Positions 16,327 through 24,872 of a stretch of DNA of 42,298 nt are shown here, one piece after another (positions within the stretch are counted from its first letter, which is position 1; each line of letters opens with the position of its first letter). The notes under the pieces are model-generated. The model had not been told where the DNA came from. It worked only from the letters and a program-made list of their open reading frames with translations, and searched no databases. This DNA is from Oscillospiraceae bacterium (GTDB taxonomy: Bacteria; Bacillota; Clostridia; Oscillospirales; Ruminococcaceae): positions 1 through 42,298 of the forward strand of contig JAFWDH010000004.1 in NCBI GenBank assembly GCA_017513135.1, written 5' to 3'. A program made the translations under genes and the position numbers.

Positions 16327-16857
16327 TCATCTCTCGTTCAGCTTTTCCGGCTCACCGTAATCCTCGCCGAACGTCTCGACTCTTATGGTATCTATGACCT
16401 GAGGTTCAAGGGGCTTGTCCCTCATATCCCTTCTCACCCTGGATATGGCAATAGCCGCTTCCGTATTCTCGGTTATCCTGCCGAATGCTGCGTACTGTCC
16501 GTCAAGGTGCGGCGCATCGTCCACCATGATGAAGAACTGGCTTCCGGCTGAATCCGGATGCTGTGCCCTCGCCATGGAAAGGACTCCGGTAGTATGGGCT
16601 ATGTCGTTGCCGTCGAACCCGTTCGCCGTGAATTCTCCGCGGATCGAGTATCCCGGGCCTCCGATACCTATTCCCTGCGGGTCTCCTCCCTGGATCATGA
16701 ATCCCGGTATGACCCTGTGGAAGATGAGTCCGTCATAGAACCCCCTGTTTGCCAGGCTGATAAAATTGGCGACTGTCTGGGGAGCCGTTTCGGGATAAAG
16801 CTCACCCTTCATGACCTGGCCGGATCTCATTGTGATAGTCACTTCTGGATTAGACAT
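16327..16857 (-). CDS. cyclophilin-type peptidyl-prolyl isomerase
   Basis: A 176-residue cytoplasmic cyclophilin that catalyses cis-trans isomerisation of X-Pro bonds. The family sequence is well kept: LYPETAPQTVANFISLA, GLIFHRVIPGFMIQGGDP (catalytic Arg and the FMIQGGD motif), GVLSMARAQHPDSAGSQFFIM and HLDGQYAAFGRI. There is no signal peptide. The gene starts 12 nt after smpB ends and stops 7 nt before the mature tmRNA, placing it between the two ribosome-rescue genes. Confidence 0.95.
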   Translation of the reverse strand: MSNPEVTITMRSGQVMKGELYPETAPQTVANFISLANRGFYDGLIFHRVIPGFMIQGGDPQGIGIGGPGYSIRGEFTANGFDGNDIAHTTGVLSMARAQHPDSAGSQFFIMVDDAPHLDGQYAAFGRITENTEAAIAISRVRRDMRDKPLEPQVIDTIRVETFGEDYGEPEKLNER

Positions 16858-16869
16858 TCTCTTTCTCTC

Positions 16870-17343
16870 CTAGTGTCTGATCTTCATAGCCCTGTCCGCT
16901 TCGCGGTTCATCTCCCGCGCTGCTTCAGTGGCTCGTTTATCATAATTCTTTTTTCCCTTGCAGAGCCCAAGCTGGACCTTGACGTTGCTTCCCTTGAAAT
17001 AGAGTGACAGAGGCACCAGTGTCAGTCCGTCCTGCTTGACCCTGTAGTAGAGTCTGAGTATCTCCTTTTTGTGCATGAGGAGCCTTCTGATCCTGAGCGG
17101 ATCCTTATTGAAGATGTTGCCCTTGGTATAGGGACTGATATGCATTCCGTAAACCTTGAGCTCACCGTTGTCGACCCTGCAGTAGCAGTCCTTGAGGTTG
17201 ACTCCCCCCTCGCGGATCGATTTCACTTCAGTACCCGCCAGTTCGATCCCCGCCTCATAGCTCTCGAGCACATAATAGTCGTGGCGGGCTTTTCTGTTGT
17301 CAGCTATCGTTCTGTTGCCGTTCTTCTTTTTATCAGCAGCCAC
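16870..17343 (-). CDS. smpB: SsrA-binding protein SmpB
   Basis: A 157-residue SmpB, the tmRNA partner that carries it into stalled ribosomes. Signatures are [39 protein letters not shown] and the C-terminal [20 protein letters not shown] helix. I place the start at GTG 17343 because AAAGGAGG lies 9 nt upstream. The longer frame from 17382 has no ribosome site and would overlap recR. It lies directly downstream of recR, with the tmRNA gene two positions further on. Confidence 0.95.
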   Translation of the reverse strand: MAADKKKNGNRTIADNRKARHDYYVLESYEAGIELAGTEVKSIREGGVNLKDCYCRVDNGELKVYGMHISPYTKGNIFNKDPLRIRRLLMHKKEILRLYYRVKQDGLTLVPLSLYFKGSNVKVQLGLCKGKKNYDKRATEAAREMNREADRAMKIRH

Positions 17344-17359
17344 GACTCCTGTCCTCCTT

Positions 17360-17959
17360 TCAGATCTCGCTTCTCCCTTCAAGTGCTTTGAAAAGGGTCA
17401 TCTCATCAGCGTACTCCAGATTTCCTCCGACCGGAACTCCGGTCGCAAGTCTTGTCACCCTGACGCCCAGAGGTTTGATGAGTTTTGATATGTACATGGC
17501 CGTGGACTCCCCCTCCACTGTGGGGTTTGTCGCCATTATGACCTCCTTGACCGAGTCATCCGCCGCTCTTGTGATCAGCTGCTTTATGAACAGCTGTTCG
17601 GGTCCGATCCCGTCCAGAGGGCTGATAAGACCGTGCAGCACATGATAGAGTCCCTTATACTCCCTGGTCTTCTCTATGGAACTGACGTCTCTGGGGCTCT
17701 CTACCACGCAGATGATGCTTCTGTCCCTGTTCTCATCGCTGCAGATGGAGCATTCCTCCGTATCCGTAAGGTTGTGACATACAGGACACTGATGGACGTT
17801 CCTTCTCACATCGGCTATTGCCTGCGAGAATTCCATCGCCTGCTCCTCGGGTATGTCCAGTATGTGATATGCGAACCTTGATGCAGACTTCCTGCCGACG
17901 CCGGGAAGCGCGGCAAAGCAGTCAATCAGTTTGTCCAGAGACGGTATGATATTCGCCAT
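17360..17959 (-). CDS. recR: recombination mediator RecR
   Basis: A 199-residue RecR, which works with RecF/RecO to load RecA at gaps. It has the N-terminal helix-hairpin-helix [17 protein letters not shown] and a four-cysteine zinc finger [16 protein letters not shown] (about residues 57-72). The Toprim domain starts [15 protein letters not shown] and includes [14 protein letters not shown]. The length is normal. It follows ybaB by 4 nt in the conserved dnaX-ybaB-recR order. Confidence 0.97.
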   Translation of the reverse strand: MANIIPSLDKLIDCFAALPGVGRKSASRFAYHILDIPEEQAMEFSQAIADVRRNVHQCPVCHNLTDTEECSICSDENRDRSIICVVESPRDVSSIEKTREYKGLYHVLHGLISPLDGIGPEQLFIKQLITRAADDSVKEVIMATNPTVEGESTAMYISKLIKPLGVRVTRLATGVPVGGNLEYADEMTLFKALEGRSEI

Positions 17960-17963
17960 CTGA

Positions 17964-18305
17964 TCACCTCAGGCCGGGGATCTCAAGACCTCCGGTGATG
18001 CTTCCCATCCTGCTTTCGTAGTCTTTTGAAGCCTCCTCGACCGCAGCATTAACAGCAGCAGCCACGAGGTCTCCCAGCATTTCTGTATCATCCGGATCCA
18101 CGACCTCCGGTTTGATATTGACGGATATGACTTTGTGGGAACCGTTGACAGTGGCTTCCACCATTCCGCCGCCTGCGGAGGCAGTGTATTCCTTTTCGGA
18201 CAGCTCCGCCTGAGCCGCCTCCATCTCCGCCTGCATCTGATTGAGCCTCTCTATCATCTGATTGCGGCTCTGCTTTCCGTATCCATCCGGTACTCTTGCC
18301 TTCAT
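17964..18305 (-). CDS. YbaB/EbfC nucleoid-associated protein
   Basis: A 113-residue DNA-binding protein of the YbaB/EbfC family. It has an N-terminal amphipathic helix (MIERLNQMQAEMEAAQAEL), then GMVEATVNGSHKVISVNI and VVDPDDTEMLGDLVAAAVNAAV, the standard core. The ATG at 18305 is chosen over upstream in-frame codons because family homology begins there, AAAGGGA sits about 8 nt upstream, and it leaves a 4-nt gap after dnaX. It is translated from the dnaX-ybaB-recR transcript. Confidence 0.93.
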   Translation of the reverse strand: MKARVPDGYGKQSRNQMIERLNQMQAEMEAAQAELSEKEYTASAGGGMVEATVNGSHKVISVNIKPEVVDPDDTEMLGDLVAAAVNAAVEEASKDYESRMGSITGGLEIPGLR

Positions 18306-18309
18306 AGTA

Positions 18310-19932
18310 TCATTCCCTTTCAACTTCCACTCCGGCCTCTTCCGCCATTCTGAGGAACTCCTCGAGGCCGTTATCATCTTTTTCCTGTCTGATCTCGCTG
18401 CCGTCCTTCCATGGTCCTACAGGGAGTCTCAGACCTGTAACGGAAGCGACCGCTTCCTTTATGGTCGTCCTGCTGTCTTCGTTGTCTCTGATGAATTTGA
18501 TAGCCATCGGGTTGGCTTCTATCAGCAGATGCGTATCCGTCAGATGAGCGAGAGAATTCTTGAGCAGAGCGCCGAGCGTGCGGTTCTTTTCCCTGATCTC
18601 CGCTACACAGTCATCCCACCTGTCAAGAAGCCCTGCAGTCTTTTCCGCCGCCTGAGGCTCTTCCGCCGAAGTCTCCTGCTCTGCTGCAGCCGGAGCTTTT
18701 TTCTCTGCCGCAGGCTCCGTCTTTTCCTTCAGTGCGGCTTTATCGTCATTTACCGTTTCTTTTGCAGCTTCCGGGGCAGGCGCTTCACCTGAGCCGCGTT
18801 CCCTGCGTACAGCAGCGCTTGCGGATCCCGCAGTAGGTGACGGGCGGCGTGTACCGCTTCTTCCCCCTGCCAGCGCTATGACTGCCAGTTCCAGAGTGAT
18901 CTCCCTGTCCAGCGATCTCGACATCCTGTCTGAGGCATCGCTGAGAACATCCAGGCAGTCCAGTATCTCCGTTTCGGAATAATCCCCGCTCTCATCCTCG
19001 TACCTTTTCTGCATCGCGGATGAACAGTCGTTCAGCGTGACCTTTCCGACCCGGACCATGAGCAGGTTCCTGTAGTGCCTTATGAGCTCGGGGAGCAGTC
19101 TTACCGGATCCATTGAATTATTGTAAAGCTCTGAGATGATACCGAGCGCTCCGGTTATGTTCCTGTTCTTTATACACCCGGCCAGATCGAAAAGGTACTC
19201 TCTGTCGGTCACGCCGGCAAGTCTCTTGACGACTTCCTCATCGACGTTTCCGTCCAGCGAAGCGCATGTGTCAAGCAGCGAGAGCGCGTCTCTCAGAGCC
19301 CCGTCCGCCAGCCTCGCTATGAGCGAGGAAGCCTCATCGGTCACCTTGATCCCCTCACGGGAGGCAACATACCTCACCCTTTCGGCGATCATGTCTTCGG
19401 GTATCCTCTTGAAATCGAATCTCTGACATCTGGAAAGGATCGTAGCAGGCACTTTCTGCACCTCAGTAGTTGCAAGGATGAACATCACATGCTGAGGCGG
19501 CTCCTCAAGCGTCTTGAGCAGTGCGTTGAACGCCTGCATCGTAAGCATATGCACCTCGTCGACGATGTACACTCTCATCCTGCAGACTGCCGGGGTATAT
19601 GACGTCTCATCCAGAAGATCACGGACATCATCCACCTTGTTATTGGATGCCGCGTCGATCTCTGTAACGTCAAGTATCGCTCCGCTGTCGATACCCCTGC
19701 ATATCTCGCACTCGCCGCACGGCTCCCCGTCCTTCGTGTTGGGACAGTTGACGGCTTTGGCAAGCATGCGGGCGACCGTAGTCTTGCCCGTTCCCCTGAC
19801 TCCGGTGAACAGGTATGCGTGTCCGGTGCGTCCTGCGATTATCTGGTTGCGGAGAGCAGTGATTATGTCCTCCTGCCCGACGACGTCGCTGAACTGCGCA
19901 GGCCGGTATTTTCTGTAGAGCGCAAGTTTCAT
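18310..19932 (-). CDS. dnaX: DNA polymerase III subunit gamma/tau
   Basis: A 540-residue clamp-loader ATPase. It starts MKLALYRKYRPAQFSDVVGQ, as the family does, with a GGGGA ribosome site. Walker A is GVRGTGKTT (about 44-52), the zinc module cysteines are Cys63, 72, 75 and 78, the DExH-like box is YIVDEVHML, and sensor residues lie in LATTEVQKVPATILSRCQRF. Domain III follows. A long Ala/Glu/Lys/Pro-rich linker runs from about residue 370 to 450, then a C-terminal tau-like domain. The SRP RNA lies just upstream and ybaB just downstream, the classical Firmicute order. Confidence 0.96.
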   Translation of the reverse strand: MKLALYRKYRPAQFSDVVGQEDIITALRNQIIAGRTGHAYLFTGVRGTGKTTVARMLAKAVNCPNTKDGEPCGECEICRGIDSGAILDVTEIDAASNNKVDDVRDLLDETSYTPAVCRMRVYIVDEVHMLTMQAFNALLKTLEEPPQHVMFILATTEVQKVPATILSRCQRFDFKRIPEDMIAERVRYVASREGIKVTDEASSLIARLADGALRDALSLLDTCASLDGNVDEEVVKRLAGVTDREYLFDLAGCIKNRNITGALGIISELYNNSMDPVRLLPELIRHYRNLLMVRVGKVTLNDCSSAMQKRYEDESGDYSETEILDCLDVLSDASDRMSRSLDREITLELAVIALAGGRSGTRRPSPTAGSASAAVRRERGSGEAPAPEAAKETVNDDKAALKEKTEPAAEKKAPAAAEQETSAEEPQAAEKTAGLLDRWDDCVAEIREKNRTLGALLKNSLAHLTDTHLLIEANPMAIKFIRDNEDSRTTIKEAVASVTGLRLPVGPWKDGSEIRQEKDDNGLEEFLRMAEEAGVEVERE

Positions 19933-19949
19933 ATAATTCCCCGCCAAAA

Positions 19950-20079
19950 CCGGACGGCAGAAAGACAGGCAAAGTTGACTGCGTCGCACGCGACGCAAGC
20001 TTAAGGCTGCTGCGTTCCCGCCCTGACCTGGTTCGCAGGTTCGCATCGCGCAGGCTCTGCCTATCTTTCCGCCGTCCGG
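19950..20079 (-). ncRNA. ffs: signal recognition particle RNA (small type)
   Basis: On the minus strand the ends are complementary over about 25 nt (starting CCGGACGGCGGAAAGA, ending TCTTTCTGCCGTCCGG). The apex carries the conserved SRP domain-IV core CCAGGTCAGG, a GGAA tetraloop closed by GCG/CGC, and AGCAGCC. The RNA is about 130 nt, closer to the short bacterial type than to the roughly 270-nt Bacillus RNA. A strong promoter lies just upstream and dnaX directly downstream. Confidence 0.92.
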
Positions 20080-20096
20080 AAAGCTTGTTAATGATA

Positions 20097-20125
20097 ATTA
20101 TAGTCTACAGCTCCCTGACATTCAA
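20097..20125 (-). promoter_or_regulatory. strong promoter of the SRP RNA / dnaX region
   Basis: On the minus strand TTGAAT (20125-20120), 17 nt, TATAAT (20102-20097). Initiation would fall about 10 nt before the SRP RNA terminal stem. Confidence 0.8.
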
Positions 20126-20184
20126 GAAAACAAAGGCTTACGGACCTCCCCGGATGACCCTACTGCACACGTCAGAAGATAAGA

Positions 20185-20210
20185 CAGGGGACCTCTGGCG
20201 AGATCCCCTG
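20185..20210 (-). terminator. terminator hairpin after pduL
   Basis: On the minus strand an 11-bp stem CAGGGGATCTC / GAGGTCCCCTG (one G-U pair) with loop GCCA is followed by a mixed T-rich TCTTATCTT. It is nested in a wider inverted repeat (20136-20144 with 20220-20228). Confidence 0.65.
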
Positions 20211-20230
20211 AAATGTTTCTCCGTAAGCAG

Positions 20231-20803
20231 TTATTTGATGATCGTGACTTCGGGCGTGCCGGATATTCCTGCGGCGTTTCCTTCGTCGGTGTCGACATGC
20301 ATCGCGGGAGCGTAGCTGTCGGACACGCGTACGACGACATCCCCGAAGATGAGAGAACGGTCAGCGGTCTCGACCTTCGCCGATACCACCTGCTTGTCTT
20401 CAAGTCCGAATTCTGCAGCTGTCTTCGTGTCGAGGTGGATGTGACGTTTCGCGACGATCACGCCTTCCGTGAGATCGACTTCACCGGCAGGTCCGATGAG
20501 CTTGCAGCCGGGGCTTCCGGCGAGGTCACCGCTCTCGCGTACAGGTGCGGAAATGCCGATGGAACGCGCATCAGTCGCGGAGATCTCTACCTGGCTCTGC
20601 TTCCTGCAGGGTCCCAGTATGGAGACGTTCTCGAGGGAACGCTTCGGTCCGACTATGGTGACTCTTTCGTTGGAGGCAAACTGACCGGGCTGGGACAGCA
20701 TCTTCTTGACAGTCAGTTCATATCCTTCTCCGAACAGGGTATGAAGATCTTCTTCTGTAACATGTACATGTCTTGCAGAGATTTCTACAATAACGCTTGC
20801 CAT
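20231..20803 (-). CDS. pduL: PduL-type phosphate acyltransferase
   Basis: A 190-residue phosphotransacylase of the PduL family, which interconverts acyl-CoA and acyl-phosphate. The zinc-binding histidine motifs are clear: SARHVHV at the N-terminus, VAKRHIHL in the middle and MHVDTDEGNAAG near the C-terminus. GPKRSLENVSILGPCRKQSQVEIS is the typical inter-domain stretch. There is no N-terminal encapsulation peptide and no microcompartment gene nearby, so it probably acts in the cytoplasm as the Pta substitute that makes acetyl-phosphate (inference). Monocistronic, with its own promoter and terminator. Called PduL with high confidence; acetyl versus propionyl preference is unknown. Confidence 0.93.
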   Translation of the reverse strand: MASVIVEISARHVHVTEEDLHTLFGEGYELTVKKMLSQPGQFASNERVTIVGPKRSLENVSILGPCRKQSQVEISATDARSIGISAPVRESGDLAGSPGCKLIGPAGEVDLTEGVIVAKRHIHLDTKTAAEFGLEDKQVVSAKVETADRSLIFGDVVVRVSDSYAPAMHVDTDEGNAAGISGTPEVTIIK

Positions 20804-20849
20804 ATTCTCAATACCTCATTATCAATTGTTTTTCGTATTCCGTAATTCG

Positions 20850-20879
20850 ATTTTACTATTTCCTGCACCCTTTATTCAA
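20850..20879 (-). promoter_or_regulatory. pduL promoter
   Basis: On the minus strand TTGAAT (20879-20874), 18 nt, TAAAAT (20855-20850), about 47 nt before the pduL ATG. The -35 overlaps that of the divergent glycosylase promoter. Confidence 0.55.
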
Positions 20880-20903
20880 GCAAGTAATATGCTGTGCTAT
20901 ACT
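20875..20903 (+). promoter_or_regulatory. promoter candidate for the uracil-DNA glycosylase gene
   Basis: Weak TTCAAG (20875-20880), 17 nt, good TATACT (20898-20903), 20 nt before the start codon. Confidence 0.5.
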
Positions 20904-20923
20904 TTGACTCGGAGGTGATCCGA

Positions 20924-21487
20924 ATGACACTTGACGAGCTCAGAGAAAAAGTCCGCACGTGCATAAACTGTCCGCTCAGCGCGACCCGCATCAATGCCGT
21001 TTTCGGTTCCGGGAATCCAAACGCAGATATCATGTTCGTCGGGGAAGCCCCCGGCAAAAACGAGGACGAGACCGGTGAGCCGTTCGTAGGCGCTGCCGGG
21101 CGCATGCTCAATGATTTCCTTGCTGCAAGCGGGATCAAAAGAGAAGAAGTCTTTATCGGCAATATAGTCAAATGCCGACCTCCGCAGAACAGAGATCCGC
21201 TTCCCGCAGAAGAGGAGCGCTGTATCGGATATCTCATGGAGCAGATACGGATCATCGACCCGAAGATCATCGTATGTCTGGGCCGTATAGCCGCAAAGCA
21301 GCTCATCTCACCTGATTTTCAGGTCACTAAACAGCATGGAGAGGTTTTTATGCGGAACAACCGCCTTATCATGGCTACGTTCCATCCGGCTGCGCTGCTG
21401 CGCAATCCCTCATATAAATCCGCTACGATGGATGACTTCGATGCTCTGTATGACATAGCGTACAACAGGCATTTCAGCCTTGAATGA
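20924..21487 (+). CDS. family-4-type uracil-DNA glycosylase (4Fe-4S)
   Basis: A 187-residue enzyme that removes uracil from DNA at the start of base-excision repair. It has GEAPGKNEDETGEPFVGAAG (catalytic/uracil pocket), the Fe-S cysteines CINC near the N-terminus plus the Cys in IVKCRPP and the Cys in ERCIGYL, and MATFHPAALLRNP, the conserved His motif. The start at 20924 is preferred over 20894 because GGAGGTGAT lies 4-5 nt upstream and the promoter -10 lies between the two codons. It is followed after 12 nt by a pseudouridine synthase. Confidence 0.93.
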   Translation: MTLDELREKVRTCINCPLSATRINAVFGSGNPNADIMFVGEAPGKNEDETGEPFVGAAGRMLNDFLAASGIKREEVFIGNIVKCRPPQNRDPLPAEEERCIGYLMEQIRIIDPKIIVCLGRIAAKQLISPDFQVTKQHGEVFMRNNRLIMATFHPAALLRNPSYKSATMDDFDALYDIAYNRHFSLE

Positions 21488-21499
21488 TATTTATCTTAA

Positions 21500-22174
21500 A
21501 TGACAGAAGATATCCGCATACTGTATAGGGACGAAGCACTCGTCTGCTGCATCAAGGAACCGGGACTCCTTTCTGAGGATCCCGGTCTTCCGTCTGTTAT
21601 CGGACAACAGCTGTGCATACAGGATATATTCTGTGTGCACAGACTGGACCGTGAAGCCGCGGGCGTGATGGTGTACGCGCTCACAAGGACAGCGGCCGCA
21701 GCCATGTCGGTATCCTTCTCGCCTCAGGGAGATGCGGAAAAAACCTATCTTGCAGTGATCTCCGGTTCAATGGAGGCCGGTGACGGCGTGCTCACAGATC
21801 TCCTGTTCCATGACAGCAGAAAGAACCGCAGCTATACGGTGGACAGGATGAGGAAAGGAGTGAGAGAAGCCTCTCTCTCATACAGCGTTCTTGCGGAAAG
21901 AAATGACCGCACTCTTGTCTCGGTCCGGCTCCATTCGGGAAGGACCCACCAGATACGGGTCCAGTTCTCGTCCAGAAAGCATCCGCTCCTTGGTGACAGA
22001 AGATACGGGAGCAGCATAAACTGTCCCCTGGCGCTATGGTCTTACAGTCTAGCCTTCGACCACCCTGTAACAGGCCAAAGACTGTCATTCTCATATCCGC
22101 CGCCCGATTCATTTCCATGGAAGGATTTTGGAGAAGTGATCAGCCGGCTGTCACAGAACGAACGCACATATTAA
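21500..22174 (+). CDS. RluA-family RNA pseudouridine synthase
   Basis: A 224-residue pseudouridine synthase that isomerises uridine in rRNA or tRNA. The catalytic motif HRLDREAAGVMVYA contains the nucleophilic Asp. TYLAVISG, LHSGRTHQIRVQFS and HPLLGDRRYG are the remaining family motifs. It lacks an N-terminal S4 domain and is short, like RluA/YqcB-type members. It probably shares a transcript with the glycosylase 12 nt upstream, but its own ribosome site is weak (TATCTTAA), so the start is less certain. Target site unknown. Confidence 0.9.
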   Translation: MTEDIRILYRDEALVCCIKEPGLLSEDPGLPSVIGQQLCIQDIFCVHRLDREAAGVMVYALTRTAAAAMSVSFSPQGDAEKTYLAVISGSMEAGDGVLTDLLFHDSRKNRSYTVDRMRKGVREASLSYSVLAERNDRTLVSVRLHSGRTHQIRVQFSSRKHPLLGDRRYGSSINCPLALWSYSLAFDHPVTGQRLSFSYPPPDSFPWKDFGEVISRLSQNERTY

Positions 22175-22211
22175 CAATCTGAAAACAGTTATGTACGCCG
22201 GGACACAACGA

Positions 22212-22242
22212 TTGCAATATTGATTCGATATAATGGTATACT
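22212..22242 (+). promoter_or_regulatory. promoter candidate for the C11 protease
   Basis: TTGCAA (22212-22217) with TATACT (22237-22242, 19-nt spacing); an overlapping TATAAT (22229-22234) has a poorer -35. The distance to the start is about 45 nt. Confidence 0.4.
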
Positions 22243-22288
22243 TTCTTTTATAAAGAAATCATTAGTCTGAAACACGAGGAGAGTTCAT

Positions 22289-24799
22289 ATGGACAAAGAA
22301 AACAGGCCTCACAGCAGAGAGCGTTCCGAACCTCAGGGTTCAGTAAACGTCAATCTCAACGGCTCTGCCGGAACGGGTCCGGTCGGATCCGGAGGCAGAC
22401 CGGGTTCATCCGGCGACCACCGTCCTTCTTCCGGCAGTTCATCCGGACGTGCAGGTTCAGGCAGAGGAGGTTCAGTGAATCCCCTGGCTCTGCTCGGATT
22501 GTTCGCGCTGTTCAGCAGACTGCCCAAAAAGGCACGCCGCATCCTGCTCATCGCAGTAGCTGTCATTGCAGTGTTTGCGTTCATCCGCAGCAGCTTCGCG
22601 GCTCCGTCGGTCGTCGATCCGACTCCGACTCCGGGAACCACACAGACGCCAGTCACGGATCCGAAGCCTAACACTGATCCGACTCCGGTCGTGACCCCGC
22701 AGCCTTCCGGCAACTCCGGAAACACCTCAAGCGGGAAGGCCAGGGAGAAGAGATTCGAGGCTCTTGGGAACGGGAAGGATACCGTCACCATCATGGTATA
22801 TATGTGCGGGACCGACCTTGAATCCAAATACGGCATGGCCACTAATGACCTTGTCGAGATGACCAAGGCCACGATCGGCGACAACGTGAAAGTCATCGTG
22901 GAGACCGGAGGCTGCAAGAAGTGGCACAACCAGATAGTGTCTTCCGGTTCCAATCAGATCTACCGCGTACTGTCCGGCGGCCAGCTTGAGACTCTTGAAT
23001 CCAACTTTGGGAACAAGTCGATGGTCAGCGCTTCTACCCTGACCGAGTTCATCAGATACTGTTCGGCCAAATATCCCGCAAACCGCAACATCCTCATATT
23101 CTGGGATCACGGCGGCGGTTCGATCACCGGATACGGTTACGATGAAAAGAACGGCGGAAGCGACTCCATGGATCTCGCCGAGATCGACAAGGCGCTCGCC
23201 GATGCGGGAGTTATCTTTGACTGGATCGGTTTTGACACTTGCCTGATGTCTACTCTTGAGACCGATATGGTCTGCACAAAGTATGCGGACTATATCATCG
23301 CCTCGGAAGAAACTGAACCCGGGGCCGGCTGGTACTACACCAACTGGCTCACTACCCTTTCCAGAAACACTTCCATCGATACGGTAACACTGGCAAAGCA
23401 GATCTGTGATGATTTCGTCGCCGCCAGCCAGCAGGCTGACCGCAGTGCCATGGTCACCCTTTCCTGTGTCGACCTGGCCGAACTCGAAGGCGTCGTTCCG
23501 GAAGTATTTACCCGCTTCGCAAACTCGACCTCGTCTCTTATAGAAGGAAACAGCTACAGGACAGTCTCCAACGCCAGAGCCAACACAAGGCAGTTCGCCG
23601 AAGGAAACGGACTCAACCAGATAGACCTCCCCGATTTCTGCGACCGTCTCGGGTCAGCTGAGGCAAAGCTGCTCGCGGAAACTCTCAGGAGCTGCATCAA
23701 GTACAACCGCACCAATATCTCCAGAGCAAACGGCATATCCATCTTTTTCCCCTATGAGTCCATGCGCTCAATGAACTCTGCAGTGAGTACATACAACAGC
23801 ATCGGATTCGATGAGGAATACACCAGGTGCATAAAGACGTTCGCCTCCCTCGCATCAAGCGGTCAGGCAGCGCACTCAAGCTCCACATACAACTACGGCC
23901 AGTCCGGCTCATCGATCGACCTGGGCTCCCTCTTCAGCGGCAGCTACAGCAACCCCCTCGGGTCTCTGCTCGGAGATTATTACACCAGTTCCGGCAGCCA
24001 GTCTTCCGGTTACTCGATCAGCCCGTCCGATATCATCGGGCTCCTCTCGCAGATGTCCGGCCGCTCGATGCCTTCCGAGTACAGCTGGTTCGACGGCAGC
24101 GCCGTCAGCCGCAGCGCTCAGTACATCTCGGAAAACTATCTCAACCCGGGTGATATCTTCATCACAAAGAATTCAGCCGGAAAGAACTGTGTATCTCTGA
24201 CAGACTCACAGTGGGATCTCATCGAGACAGTAGAGCTGAACGTATTCGTCGATGACGGAAACGGATTCGTCGACCTCGGTCTGGACAACCTGTTCACCAT
24301 CGAAGGCAACGATCTCATCTTCGACTACGATAAATCCTGGACTACAGTCAACGGCACCCTCGTCTCCTACTACATGACCTCTGACACCGTCAATGACGAC
24401 GGTTCGTGGGTCACCAGAGGCAGGATCCCTGCCCTTCTCACAAGAACTGATGATTCCGGCGAAGAGATCACCTCTCTCGTAAACCTTGAGGTAGTTTACT
24501 CAAGCGAGAACAAGAGCGGTTCCATAACCGGATGGAGACCGTTCTGTGAAGATAACGAGCTGATGTTCGCAAAGGGCAACATGCCTGTGGAAGAGGGCGA
24601 TGTGCTGCAGTTCCTGTGTGACTACTACAGCTATGACGGTACGTATACCGACACCATGAAGCTCGGTGACCCGATAACCGTTGGCTCTTCCGGCCTTACG
24701 CTCGGGAGCGCTTATGTCAGCGACGTGACATTCAGCGTTACCTACAGGTTCACAGACCTGTACGGCAACCGCATCTGGACTCCCGCACTGGAGTTCTGA
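22289..24799 (+). CDS. clostripain-family (C11) cysteine protease, membrane-anchored
   Basis: An 836-residue protein. Residues 1-62 are a Gly/Ser/Arg-rich low-complexity tail. A transmembrane helix spans about 84-104 after KKARR. Residues 108-145 form a Pro/Thr-rich linker (PTPTPG repeats). The C11 domain spans about 163-500, with the catalytic pair His274 in FWDHGGG and Cys318 in GFDTCLM; EETEPGAGWYY is also conserved. A Ser/Gly/Tyr-rich insert (about 525-590) follows, then a C-terminal beta domain of unknown type. C11 enzymes cleave after Arg/Lys and self-activate. The active domain should lie outside the cell, tethered by the helix. GAGGAGAG precedes the ATG; terminator 20 nt after the stop. 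Confidence 0.92.
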   Translation: MDKENRPHSRERSEPQGSVNVNLNGSAGTGPVGSGGRPGSSGDHRPSSGSSSGRAGSGRGGSVNPLALLGLFALFSRLPKKARRILLIAVAVIAVFAFIRSSFAAPSVVDPTPTPGTTQTPVTDPKPNTDPTPVVTPQPSGNSGNTSSGKAREKRFEALGNGKDTVTIMVYMCGTDLESKYGMATNDLVEMTKATIGDNVKVIVETGGCKKWHNQIVSSGSNQIYRVLSGGQLETLESNFGNKSMVSASTLTEFIRYCSAKYPANRNILIFWDHGGGSITGYGYDEKNGGSDSMDLAEIDKALADAGVIFDWIGFDTCLMSTLETDMVCTKYADYIIASEETEPGAGWYYTNWLTTLSRNTSIDTVTLAKQICDDFVAASQQADRSAMVTLSCVDLAELEGVVPEVFTRFANSTSSLIEGNSYRTVSNARANTRQFAEGNGLNQIDLPDFCDRLGSAEAKLLAETLRSCIKYNRTNISRANGISIFFPYESMRSMNSAVSTYNSIGFDEEYTRCIKTFASLASSGQAAHSSSTYNYGQSGSSIDLGSLFSGSYSNPLGSLLGDYYTSSGSQSSGYSISPSDIIGLLSQMSGRSMPSEYSWFDGSAVSRSAQYISENYLNPGDIFITKNSAGKNCVSLTDSQWDLIETVELNVFVDDGNGFVDLGLDNLFTIEGNDLIFDYDKSWTTVNGTLVSYYMTSDTVNDDGSWVTRGRIPALLTRTDDSGEEITSLVNLEVVYSSENKSGSITGWRPFCEDNELMFAKGNMPVEEGDVLQFLCDYYSYDGTYTDTMKLGDPITVGSSGLTLGSAYVSDVTFSVTYRFTDLYGNRIWTPALEF

Positions 24800-24820
24800 A
24801 AACACTGTTTCAGATATGCA

Positions 24821-24850
24821 AAAGGCAGCTGTCATAAGACAGCTGCCTTT
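24821..24850. terminator. terminator after the C11 protease
   Basis: A perfect 13-bp stem AAAGGCAGCTGTC / GACAGCTGCCTTT with loop ATAA, then CTTACGTTTC. The A-run on the other side lets it also serve the minus-strand RHH gene. Confidence 0.85.
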
Positions 24851-24872
24851 CTTACGTTTCCTTGGATCCGTG

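Noticed and set aside
18690..18710. Run of six A's in dnaX (minus strand) as a programmed -1 frameshift site
   Set aside because: The heptamer AAAAAAG is not in the A-AAA-AAG frame needed for slippage, and no stimulatory hairpin is evident.
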